Source: Polaromonas sp. UBA5171
GTDB taxonomy: Bacteria > Pseudomonadota > Gammaproteobacteria > Burkholderiales > Burkholderiaceae_C
Direction: 5' to 3'
DNA: 16,816 nt
NCBI GenBank assembly: GCA_002413395.1
Contig: DHWX01000133.1
Span: 27,155-43,970, forward strand
The notes beneath the pieces are model-generated. The model was given only the letters and a program-made list of their open reading frames with translations, did no database searches and was not told where the DNA came from. The position numbers and the translations under genes were made by a program. Positions 6,809-13,757 of this stretch are shown piece after piece (positions within the stretch are counted from its first letter, which is position 1; each line of letters starts with the position of its first letter).

Positions 6809-7231
6809 TCAATCCACCAGTTCGGCGAGAGCCTTGGTGTAGCGGTTCGCATGCGAACGCTCGGCCTTGGCCAGAGTTTCAAACCAGTCGGCCACCTCGT
6901 CGTGACCTTCTTCGCGGGCAGTTTTTGCCATGCCGGGGTACATGTCGGTGTACTCATGGGTTTCGCCTGCCACCGCAGATGCGAGATTTTCTCGGGTGGC
7001 GCCAAACGGCATGCCGGTCGCCGGGTCGCCACATTGTTCCAGCCACTCCAGGTGACCGTGGGCGTGACCGGTTTCGCCTTCCGCCGTGGAGCGGAACAGC
7101 GCCGCAACATCAGGCTGGCCTTCAACGTCAGCCTTGTTTGCAAAATACAGATAGCGACGGTTGGCCTGTGATTCGCCGGCAAATGCGGCCTTCAGGTTTT
7201 CTTCCGTGCGGGAGCCTTTGAGAGCAGCCAT
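6809..7231 (-). CDS. Rubrerythrin-family diiron protein without a rubredoxin domain
   Basis: A 140-aa cytoplasmic four-helix-bundle protein that reduces hydrogen peroxide at a non-heme diiron centre. The ATG at 7231 is chosen over an in-frame ATG at 7300 because AAAGGAG lies 6 nt before it and the family's usual start MAALKGSRTEENL follows. Diiron ligand motifs are seen in both halves: AGESQAN (E20), EGETGH (E53 and H56), AGETHEY (E90, with E93 as a further candidate) and KAERSH (E124 and H127). The C-terminal CxxC pairs of a rubredoxin domain are absent, so electrons must come from another protein. The gene is followed by a terminator and then by the Fe-S/CCG oxidoreductase, which is a plausible donor. 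It is transcribed away from the monooxygenase from a partly AT-rich intergenic region. The family call is strong; peroxidase activity is inferred from the family. Confidence 0.94.
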   Translation of the reverse strand: MAALKGSRTEENLKAAFAGESQANRRYLYFANKADVEGQPDVAALFRSTAEGETGHAHGHLEWLEQCGDPATGMPFGATRENLASAVAGETHEYTDMYPGMAKTAREEGHDEVADWFETLAKAERSHANRYTKALAELVD

Positions 7232-7237
7232 AAAAAT

Positions 7238-7244
7238 CTCCTTT
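7238..7244 (-). promoter_or_regulatory. Strong Shine-Dalgarno that fixes the rubrerythrin start
   Basis: AAAGGAG on the minus strand, 6 nt before ATG 7231. It rules out the longer reading from 7300 and is the strongest ribosome site among the minus-strand genes here, which suggests high expression. Confidence 0.85.
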
Positions 7245-7340
7245 GTGGACTGATTGGGAATCGTTAGTGCTTCGAGCAGAATGACCGAAGACCGCATCAC
7301 GATAGCGCTGATGGAGGGATCTGTCTAATTGCAGTATTCA

Positions 7341-7520
7341 ATGCAAAAAATTAATAAAAACTATCAATTTTTTGTCACCAATAATCATACTCAACCAAAG
7401 CAGAAGACACGTTGTGTGACGAGATTGCTTGATGCGGGCGAAAGTCCTTGCGCGCTGGCTAAACGTCTGCGCCTAGCTACGGCGTCCATCCTGTATGACG
7501 TTATGGTAGATTGCCAGTAG
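7341..7520 (+). other. Doubtful short ORF with a helix-turn-helix-like segment
   Basis: A 59-codon ORF from ATG 7341 with no Shine-Dalgarno. Its C-terminal half, around LLDAGESPCALAKRLRLA, has the spacing of the helix-turn-helix found at the end of resolvases and similar proteins (LL-x3-G-x-S ... A-x-RL ... Y). It may be a decayed remnant or chance. Its start lies inside the proposed rubrerythrin promoter, which argues against a real gene. Confidence 0.15.
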
Positions 7521-7590
7521 ATGACAGACTTTGGCTGGGTGCAACAGCTACCCGCCTCCGGATATTGAATAACTTGCAGGAGACCACACC

Positions 7591-9345
7591 ATGCGGCAGA
7601 CAAGCGAAGCCCGGACAGGCACTGTAGCGCCCGCGCGACCCCCAACGCAGGCGTTAGGCAGTGGTCATGAGTTTTCCGCGGGCTCCGGTTACACATTGCC
7701 CGATTACCCTTTTGTGGAACCTCCCGAACTGCGCGCCGGCGAAGTCAAGCGCCACGACATCGTGATTGTGGGCGGCGGCATTACTGGCTTGTCGCTGGCC
7801 TGCTCGCTGGCGCGTCTGGGCATAAAGGCCGTGCTGCTGGATGAAGACAACACCGTGGGTGTCAAGGGTGCCGCCTCCCAAGGCATCTGCTATACGCAAA
7901 AATCGCTGGAAATTTTTGACAAACTCGGTATCTACTCCGATATAGCCAAAAAAGGCATCCAGTGGAACGTGGGCCGCACCTTTGCGGGCAAGGACGAGGT
8001 GTATTCGTTCGACCTGCGCCAGCAAAGCAACGTCAACCTCTCCAGCCAGCCGCCGTTCATCAATATCCAGCAGTTTTACATTGAGGGCTATCTGGTCGAG
8101 CGCATCCATGAGCTGGGCCATGTCGAGCTACGCTGGAAGTCGCGTGTCGGCGCCTTTGCGCAAAACGCTGACTTCGCCACACTCACGGTCGAAACACCGG
8201 CCGGCAGCTACCGGATTGAAGCTGACCATGTGATAGACGCTTCCGGCTCCCACACCCCTTTCCACCAGTGGGTTGGCGCCACCACGCAGATCCATCGCGG
8301 CGACGACCGCTGGTGCATTGCCGACGTACGCTTTTCGACACACCCTCCGGTGGAACGCCACACCTGGATCGAAGCGCCCTTCAACGATAACCGCGCCGTC
8401 TGGCAGCACCTGATGGCTGACGACGTTTGGCGCATCGATTATCAGATGGCCCCCAACGTCGACCCCAACGATGGAAACAGCCTGACGCAGGTGCGCGAGC
8501 GTCTGCGGCGCCAGTTCGGTACGGACGTGGAAATTGAGCTTGTCTGGGTTGGACCCTACACCTACCGCAGCCAGTGTCTTGACCAGTTGCGCATCGGCCG
8601 TGTGTTCTTCATGGGGGACACCGCCAAGATCGTCAGCCCTTTTGGCGCGCGCGGCGGCAACACCGGCGTGGCCGATGCCGACAATCTGGCATGGAAGCTG
8701 GCTGCCGTTGTGCGCGGCCGCGCCAGCCCGACACTGCTGGACAGCTACAACGAAGAGCGCCTCGAAGCCGCACAGGAGAACGTGCGGGTGACCAACCGCA
8801 CCACGCGCTTCCTGCGACCTGCCGATGGTATGGAACGCGTATTTCGCAATGCCGCCATCAGCCTGGCCAAGCAGCACCCGTTCGCCCGGTCGCTGGTCAA
8901 CACCGGCCGCATGGCCGTGGCCAACACTTACACGCGTTCGCACATTTGTGAAGGCACCACCGGCGGCCAGTCGGTGCAGAACGCCGCCTTCCGCTGGGCT
9001 GATGGTTCGCAAGGTACGGTCAACGACCTGCTGCAGTGGGCTGCGGGTGATCTGCTGGTGCTGGTGTTCGGCGAACTGTCGGCCGACGGGGCGCAGCGCC
9101 TGCAGCAGCTGGCACGGCATGCACCGGTGCGCAGCGTGCAGGTGCTGGGCCCGGACGACCGAGCGCAGGCACGCGAGCATGTGCGCGACATCAATGCCCG
9201 TGGCGTCGGCCATCTTCAGGGAGCCTGCCACGTGTTCGGTCACGCCTGGGCACTGGTGCGGCCGGACAGCTACCTGGCCGCCACCGGCGAGGCCGTGGAC
9301 AGCCACCTGATCGCCGCCGTGGAAACGACCCTCGGCCTGCACTGA
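7591..9345 (+). CDS. FAD-dependent aromatic monooxygenase (MhpA/PheA/TfdB-like)
   Basis: A 584-aa class A flavoprotein hydroxylase that would use NAD(P)H and oxygen on an aromatic or phenolic acid. The dinucleotide-binding motif IVGGGITG is at 59-66, the strand-end acid is in LLDED (82-86), and the second FAD block is FFMGDTAKIVSPFGARGG (339-356), followed by DADNLAWKL (362-370). In most relatives the GD block reads GDAAH; here Lys346 replaces the His. The last roughly 150 residues form the thioredoxin-like C-terminal domain of this family. The N-terminus carries about 50 residues ahead of the first beta strand, longer than in E. coli MhpA. CAGGAGA, 7 nt upstream of ATG 7591, supports the start. 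It is followed, almost touching, by a DUF2783 gene. The substrate is unknown; no other aromatic catabolic genes are in the window. Confidence 0.88.
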   Translation: MRQTSEARTGTVAPARPPTQALGSGHEFSAGSGYTLPDYPFVEPPELRAGEVKRHDIVIVGGGITGLSLACSLARLGIKAVLLDEDNTVGVKGAASQGICYTQKSLEIFDKLGIYSDIAKKGIQWNVGRTFAGKDEVYSFDLRQQSNVNLSSQPPFINIQQFYIEGYLVERIHELGHVELRWKSRVGAFAQNADFATLTVETPAGSYRIEADHVIDASGSHTPFHQWVGATTQIHRGDDRWCIADVRFSTHPPVERHTWIEAPFNDNRAVWQHLMADDVWRIDYQMAPNVDPNDGNSLTQVRERLRRQFGTDVEIELVWVGPYTYRSQCLDQLRIGRVFFMGDTAKIVSPFGARGGNTGVADADNLAWKLAAVVRGRASPTLLDSYNEERLEAAQENVRVTNRTTRFLRPADGMERVFRNAAISLAKQHPFARSLVNTGRMAVANTYTRSHICEGTTGGQSVQNAAFRWADGSQGTVNDLLQWAAGDLLVLVFGELSADGAQRLQQLARHAPVRSVQVLGPDDRAQAREHVRDINARGVGHLQGACHVFGHAWALVRPDSYLAATGEAVDSHLIAAVETTLGLH

Positions 9346-9352
9346 TGACCGT

Positions 9353-9357
9353 AAGGA
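9353..9357 (+). promoter_or_regulatory. Shine-Dalgarno that decides the DUF2783 start
   Basis: AAGGA, 5 nt before ATG 9363. It favours that start over the ATG at 9345, which overlaps the monooxygenase stop (TGATG) and would lack a ribosome site. Confidence 0.7.
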
Positions 9358-9362
9358 CACCC

Positions 9363-9599
9363 ATGAAAACCACCCCCAATTTCCAGGACGCCGATGCGTT
9401 TTACGAAAGCCTGCTGGACGCCCACAGCGGCCTGAGCCGCGAGGCATCCGAGCTGCTCAATGCCCGGCTGATCCTGATCATGGCCAACCAGCTGGGCGAC
9501 AGCGCGCTGCTGCAAGCCTGTATTGCGGCGGCAAGCCAGACAGCCCCACCAAGCGCCCCGCCCGAAGTCTCACCCGGCGAGGGCCAGCCAGTCGAATAA
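9363..9599 (+). CDS. Small DUF2783-like protein
   Basis: A 78-aa acidic, soluble protein. The block FYESLLDAHSGLSREASELL followed by NARLILIMANQLGD resembles DUF2783, a family I recall being encoded beside FAD monooxygenases like the one just upstream; this recognition is from memory. The last 20 or so residues are proline-rich and probably disordered. ATG 9363 is preferred on its ribosome site. The in-frame ATG at 9345 overlaps the monooxygenase stop by one base and would add six residues. The close spacing indicates co-transcription and perhaps coupled translation. It may assist or regulate the hydroxylase, but no function is established. An intrinsic terminator follows the stop by 28 nt. 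Confidence 0.75.
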   Translation: MKTTPNFQDADAFYESLLDAHSGLSREASELLNARLILIMANQLGDSALLQACIAAASQTAPPSAPPEVSPGEGQPVE

Positions 9600-9627
9600 A
9601 ATCTGGGCAGTTACATCCAACCCAAGG

Positions 9628-9651
9628 CGGCATCCCTTCGATGCCGTTTTT
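9628..9651 (+). terminator. Intrinsic terminator just upstream of valS (possible attenuator)
   Basis: Perfect 7-bp stem, CGGCATC (9628-9634) and GATGCCG (9640-9646), 5-nt loop CCTTC, followed by TTTTT (9647-9651). It ends the monooxygenase-DUF2783 unit, but it also finishes only 9 nt before the valS ATG, in the place of a ribosome site. Confidence 0.85.
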
Positions 9652-9660
9652 CATTGCCCC

Positions 9661-12660
9661 ATGACCGACGCTGCCATCCCAACCCCCGCCTCCCCTGCAC
9701 CCGACGCTACCAAAGTGTCACCACCCACGCCGGGGCTGGACAGCCTGGCCAAATCGTTTGAGCCTGCGGCGATTGAGCACCACTGGGGCCCGCTGTGGGA
9801 ACAAAGCGGCCTGTATGAACCGACAATGGACGCTGCCAAACCCTCGTTTTCCATCCAGCTGCCGCCGCCCAATGTGACCGGCACGCTGCACATGGGCCAC
9901 GCCTTCAACCAGACCATCATGGACTCGCTGACGCGTTACCACCGCATGCTGGGCCACAACACCTTGTGGGTACCGGGTACCGACCACGCGGGTATTGCGA
10001 CGCAAATCGTGGTGGAACGCAAGCTGCAAGGTGAAGGCCAAACCCGCCATGACCTGGGCCGCAAAAACTTTGTCGCCAAGGTCTGGGAGTGGAAAGAAGA
10101 GTCGGGCTCCACCATCACCCGCCAGATGCGCCGCATGGGCGACTCGGTGTCGTGGAAGCACGAGTACTTCACCATGGACCCGAAAATGTCCAAGGTTGTC
10201 ACCTCGACCTTTGTGCAGCTCTACGAGCAGGGACTGATCTACCGCGGCAAACGGCTGGTCAACTGGGATCCGGTGCTGAAGTCCGCCGTCAGCGATCTGG
10301 AAGTGGAAAGTGAGGAAGAAGACGGCAACATGTGGCACATCCGCTACCCGCTGACGGACGGTTCCGGCTCCCTGACCGTGGCCACGACGCGACCCGAAAC
10401 CATGCTGGGCGACGTGGCGGTGATGGTGCACCCGGAAGACGAACGCTACATCCACCTGATTGGCAAGGAAGTCGTGCTGCCGCTGTGCGACCGCAATATC
10501 CCCATCATTGCCGACGACTACGTCGACAAGGAATTCGGCACCGGCGTGGTCAAGGTCACGCCCGCGCACGACGTGAACGACTATGCCGTCGGCCAGCGGC
10601 ACCGGTTGCCCATCATCGGCGTGCTGACACTCGATGCCGTGATCAACGACAACGCGCCTGGAAAATACCGTGGCCTCGACCGCTTCGTGGCCCGCAAGCA
10701 GGTGGTGGCCGACCTGGAAGCGCAGGGCTTCCTCGTGGAAATCAAAAAGCACAAGCTCATGGTGCCGCGCTGCGCCCGCACCGGCCAGGTGATCGAGCCC
10801 ATGCTGACCGACCAGTGGTTTGTCGCCATGAATAAACCGGCCCCCACGCTTGTCGCTTCGCGTACTACGCTGCCCCCCGAGGGGGCTAATTTTCCTAGGG
10901 GCGGCCCGTCGGAAAATTCAGCGCCAGTGGGCAAGTCGATTGCGCAAAAAGCCATTGACGCGGTGGACAGCGGCGCGGTCAAATTCGTTCCCGAGCAGTG
11001 GGTCAACACGTTCAACCAGTGGATGGGCAACATCCAGGACTGGTGCATCTCGCGCCAGCTCTGGTGGGGCCACCAGATTCCGGCCTGGTACGACGAAGAC
11101 GGCAAGGTCTATGTAGCCATCGGCGAGGCCGCCGCGCAGGCCCAGGCACCCGGCAAAACATTACGCCGTGACGAAGACGTGCTCGACACCTGGTATTCCT
11201 CGGCGCTGGTGCCCTTCTCGTCCCTCGGCTGGCCTGAAAAGACGAAAGAGCTGGACCTGTTTTTGCCATCGAGCGTGCTGGTCACCGGCTACGACATCAT
11301 CTTTTTCTGGGTCGCCCGCATGATCATGATGACCACGCATTTCACCGGCCAGGTGCCCTTCCACCACGTCTACATCCACGGCCTGGTGAAGGACTCCCAC
11401 GGCAAAAAAATGAGCAAATCCGAAGGCAATGTGCTGGACCCGGTCGATTTGATCGACGGCATTGAACTGGCACCACTGCTGGACAAACGCTCGCAAGGCC
11501 TGCGCAAGCCCGAAACGGCGCCGCAGGTGCGCAAGAACACCGAGAAGGAATTCCCCAACGGCATCCCGGGCTACGGCGCCGATGCGCTGCGCTTTACCTT
11601 TGCGTCGCTAGCCAGCCTGGGCCGCAGCATCAACTTCGACAGCAAGCGCTGCGAGGGCTACCGCAACTTCTGCAACAAGCTCTGGAACGCCACCCGCTTC
11701 ACCTTGATGAACTGCGAAGGCCAGGATTGCGGCCTGAACGAGCACACCAAGGGGCAATGCGCGCCCGGCGACGAGCAGGAAAATTACCTGAGCTTCTCGC
11801 AGGCTGACCGCTGGATTTCATCGACTCTGCAACGCGTCGAAGCCGATGTAGCCAAAGGCTTTGCCGACTATCGCCTGGACAACGTGGCCGGCAGCATTTA
11901 CCAGTTTATCTGGGACGAGTTCTGCGACTGGTACCTGGAAATTGCCAAGGTGCAGATCCAGACCGGCAACGACGCGCAAAAACGCGCCACCCGCCGCACG
12001 CTGATCCGTACGCTCGAAGCCATCTTGCGGCTGGCGCATCCGGTGATTCCTTTCATCACCGAAGAGCTGTGGCAAAAAGTGGCACCCGTGGCCGGCAGGC
12101 TGCCTGCCACCATGGATGCGTCCGGTCGCACTGGCCCTTTCATCGGCCTGGCCGCTTACCCGAAAAGCCAGCCCGAGAAAATTGACCCGCAAGCCGAGGC
12201 TCATGTGGCCAAGCTCAAGACGCTGGTCGATGCCTGCCGCAACCTGCGCGGCGAGATGAAGGTGTCACCGGCCACGCGTCTGCCGCTTTTCGTGGTCGGC
12301 GATACGGCTTTCATGATGGCAGCAGCCCCAGCGCTCAAGGCGCTGGGCAAACTCAGCGAAGTCAAGGTCTTTGACGACGAAGCCGCCTGGGCTGCAGCCG
12401 CACAGGCCGCGCCCGTGGCGGTAGTGGGCCATGCCCGCGTCTGCCTCTACATGGAAGTCGATGTGGCGGCTGAAAAAGCTCGCCTGGGCAAGGAAGCCGC
12501 TCGCCTCGAAGGCGAACTGGCCAAGGTGCATGCCAAGCTCGGCAACGAAACGTTCGTGGCGAAAGTTCCGCCTGCCGTACTGGAACAGGAGCGAAAACGC
12601 CTGGCCGACTTCACCGCCACGCTGGAGAAAGTCAGGGCACAACTCGGGCGCCTGACGTAG
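9661..12660 (+). CDS. valS: Valyl-tRNA synthetase with an extra in-frame insertion
   Basis: Class I aminoacyl-tRNA synthetase that charges tRNA-Val, 999 aa against 951 in E. coli. Residues 1-40 form a Pro/Ala/Thr-rich extension. The HIGH motif is HMGH (77-80) and the KMSKS motif is 583-587. The CP1 editing domain lies between them, the anticodon-binding domain follows, and a C-terminal coiled coil runs from about 931 to the end. After LTDQWFVAMNKPAP (382-395) comes a segment (396-423) with no counterpart in the E. coli enzyme as I recall it. It coincides with a GC-rich palindromic repeat, after which the sequence resumes at GKSIAQKAIDAV. ATG 9661 is the only suitable start although the frame is open upstream to 9523: no in-frame start with a ribosome site is nearer, and no Shine-Dalgarno is visible. 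Its last 29 nt overlap the end of the convergent dehydrogenase gene. Confidence 0.97.
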   Translation: MTDAAIPTPASPAPDATKVSPPTPGLDSLAKSFEPAAIEHHWGPLWEQSGLYEPTMDAAKPSFSIQLPPPNVTGTLHMGHAFNQTIMDSLTRYHRMLGHNTLWVPGTDHAGIATQIVVERKLQGEGQTRHDLGRKNFVAKVWEWKEESGSTITRQMRRMGDSVSWKHEYFTMDPKMSKVVTSTFVQLYEQGLIYRGKRLVNWDPVLKSAVSDLEVESEEEDGNMWHIRYPLTDGSGSLTVATTRPETMLGDVAVMVHPEDERYIHLIGKEVVLPLCDRNIPIIADDYVDKEFGTGVVKVTPAHDVNDYAVGQRHRLPIIGVLTLDAVINDNAPGKYRGLDRFVARKQVVADLEAQGFLVEIKKHKLMVPRCARTGQVIEPMLTDQWFVAMNKPAPTLVASRTTLPPEGANFPRGGPSENSAPVGKSIAQKAIDAVDSGAVKFVPEQWVNTFNQWMGNIQDWCISRQLWWGHQIPAWYDEDGKVYVAIGEAAAQAQAPGKTLRRDEDVLDTWYSSALVPFSSLGWPEKTKELDLFLPSSVLVTGYDIIFFWVARMIMMTTHFTGQVPFHHVYIHGLVKDSHGKKMSKSEGNVLDPVDLIDGIELAPLLDKRSQGLRKPETAPQVRKNTEKEFPNGIPGYGADALRFTFASLASLGRSINFDSKRCEGYRNFCNKLWNATRFTLMNCEGQDCGLNEHTKGQCAPGDEQENYLSFSQADRWISSTLQRVEADVAKGFADYRLDNVAGSIYQFIWDEFCDWYLEIAKVQIQTGNDAQKRATRRTLIRTLEAILRLAHPVIPFITEELWQKVAPVAGRLPATMDASGRTGPFIGLAAYPKSQPEKIDPQAEAHVAKLKTLVDACRNLRGEMKVSPATRLPLFVVGDTAFMMAAAPALKALGKLSEVKVFDDEAAWAAAAQAAPVAVVGHARVCLYMEVDVAAEKARLGKEAARLEGELAKVHAKLGNETFVAKVPPAVLEQERKRLADFTATLEKVRAQLGRLT
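10846..10929 (+). repeat. GC-rich palindromic repeat inserted in frame in valS
   Basis: The 84-nt (28-codon) extra segment of valS. It holds a hairpin, GCCCCC at 10872-10877 and GGGGGC at 10881-10886 with a 3-nt loop, and a second inverted repeat with 8-nt perfect arms AATTTTCC (10888-10895) and GGAAAATT (10911-10918). The composition and layout resemble an interspersed intergenic repeat that I associate with Comamonadaceae genomes (from memory, unchecked). No second copy is in this window. The ends are set by protein comparison and may be off by a few codons. Confidence 0.65.
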
Positions 12661-13594
12661 CGTCTTGGGTGCCACTTGGCGGTGCCGTGATGGCTTCATG
12701 GAGACGATGCGCCACATACCAGCTTGATCGCAACCGTGCTTCATGCGTATGGGAACCCAGACGCGGCGTGAGAAAGAGGTTTTTAAGGTCCTTGAGCGGT
12801 GAAGTGTCGGCCATAAAATTTGCCTCGGCACCATCCAGAATGCAGGCTTCAATGCGACCATCACATAAGGCCGCGGCCAGCGCGCCTTGATCAAACAGTG
12901 AGCTGCGGCTGATGCCGACCCATAACTGGCCAGGCTTGCAAGCTGCCAGCAGCTTATCGTTGACAAAACCCTTGAACCGCGTGGCATAAAGCATTTGCAC
13001 CGAGACCGCATCGGCCTGGCTCGCCAGCTCAGGCAACGAAACGGGCGCAATCCGCAAGCGCTCCCAGATCGGTGCCGTGTGATGCACGGCGGGGTCATAA
13101 CCGATCAGGCGAACACCCAAGCCATGGAGCATGCCAGCCAGCATCCGCGCGGTCGGGGTCAGCCCCAGAATGCCAATCGTGCTGCCATGAAGCTCACGTC
13201 CCATTTGAACGCCCGCATGCCTGCGTCCCATCATGGCGGACACCACGCCGCGGCGGTACAGCAGCAACAGGCTACCGAGCAGATACTCCGCGTTGGACCG
13301 CACGTTGGCACTGCTGGCATGCACCACCGTGATATCACGCTCCTTGCAGGCTTCAAGGTCGGTGTTGTCGATTCCCGCACTCAGGCGGCCCACGGCCCTG
13401 AGCATGGGCAGGAAATTCAGTAATTCGCGGGTAACAAAGGTTTGACGGGGAAACACAATGCCTCTGGTTTTGTAGGCCAGCTTGCGCAACGCGACCAGAT
13501 CGTCGGCAAGTTCCGGCCGGTATTCCACGCTGTGCCTGGTTTGAAGCCAGGCCATGGCTTGAGGCACCATTGCATCAAGAAGTAAGATATCCAC
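12632..13594 (-). CDS. D-isomer-specific 2-hydroxyacid dehydrogenase family protein, atypical active site
   Basis: A 320-aa Rossmann-fold protein of the phosphoglycerate dehydrogenase/formate dehydrogenase superfamily. The start is GTG 13594, supported by AAAGGA about 8 nt upstream. The usual layout is present: an N-terminal catalytic-domain part with GRLSAGIDNTD (69-79), a nucleotide-binding segment beginning STIGILGLTPTAR (138-150), the arginine block GISRSSLFD (catalytic R230) and the acidic block LDGAEANF (E257). Two features depart from the norm. The glycine-rich loop reads GLTPTA instead of GxGxxG, and the catalytic His position in TPRLGSHTHEA is Arg278, although H282 and H284 lie close by. 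It may be a divergent enzyme with another substrate or a non-catalytic paralogue. It is divergent from galU, and its 3' end overlaps valS by 29 nt. Confidence 0.85.
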   Translation of the reverse strand: MDILLLDAMVPQAMAWLQTRHSVEYRPELADDLVALRKLAYKTRGIVFPRQTFVTRELLNFLPMLRAVGRLSAGIDNTDLEACKERDITVVHASSANVRSNAEYLLGSLLLLYRRGVVSAMMGRRHAGVQMGRELHGSTIGILGLTPTARMLAGMLHGLGVRLIGYDPAVHHTAPIWERLRIAPVSLPELASQADAVSVQMLYATRFKGFVNDKLLAACKPGQLWVGISRSSLFDQGALAAALCDGRIEACILDGAEANFMADTSPLKDLKNLFLTPRLGSHTHEARLRSSWYVAHRLHEAITAPPSGTQDATSGARVVP

Positions 13595-13757
13595 CCCGGC
13601 AGTCCTTTTGTTGTCGTTGTCTTACCGTTTGCTCGCGGTCTTTTGTGGCTAAGCACTTTGTGCGCCGCCAGCCGACCCCGGGCCGGAGTTGGGTCCGATC
13701 CGGGTGCAGCATCACCGCTGCGATACTCATTTCATTTTCTTCATCAAAGCAAAGCCG

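Larger units (their letters stand above)
7232..7590. promoter_or_regulatory. Divergent intergenic region between rubrerythrin and the monooxygenase
   Basis: These 359 nt separate two divergent genes. The part from about 7322 to 7405 is clearly AT-rich and holds a perfect 9-bp inverted repeat, CAAAAAATT at 7344-7352 with its complement at 7366-7374. A possible minus-strand sigma70 promoter is GTGACA (7373-7378) and ATTAAT (7350-7355), 17 nt apart, which would drive rubrerythrin with a leader of about 110 nt. The remaining part, 7406-7576, has ordinary composition. The only protein-coding possibility I see in the region is a doubtful short ORF (7341-7520). CAGGAGA at 7577-7583, 7 nt before ATG 7591, is the monooxygenase ribosome site. 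I found no convincing promoter for that gene. Confidence 0.5.

Noticed and set aside
8128..9447. 439-codon minus-strand ORF opposite the monooxygenase
   Set aside because: The plus-strand frame has the FAD motifs and a ribosome site; this frame has neither and runs over the DUF2783 gene as well.
9523..9660. Longer valS N-terminus from the open upstream frame
   Set aside because: The extension overlaps the DUF2783 gene and the terminator hairpin, has no supporting ribosome site and does not resemble ValS.
9718..10752. 344-codon minus-strand ORF opposite valS
   Set aside because: Antisense shadow of a secure synthetase gene, with no motif and no ribosome site.
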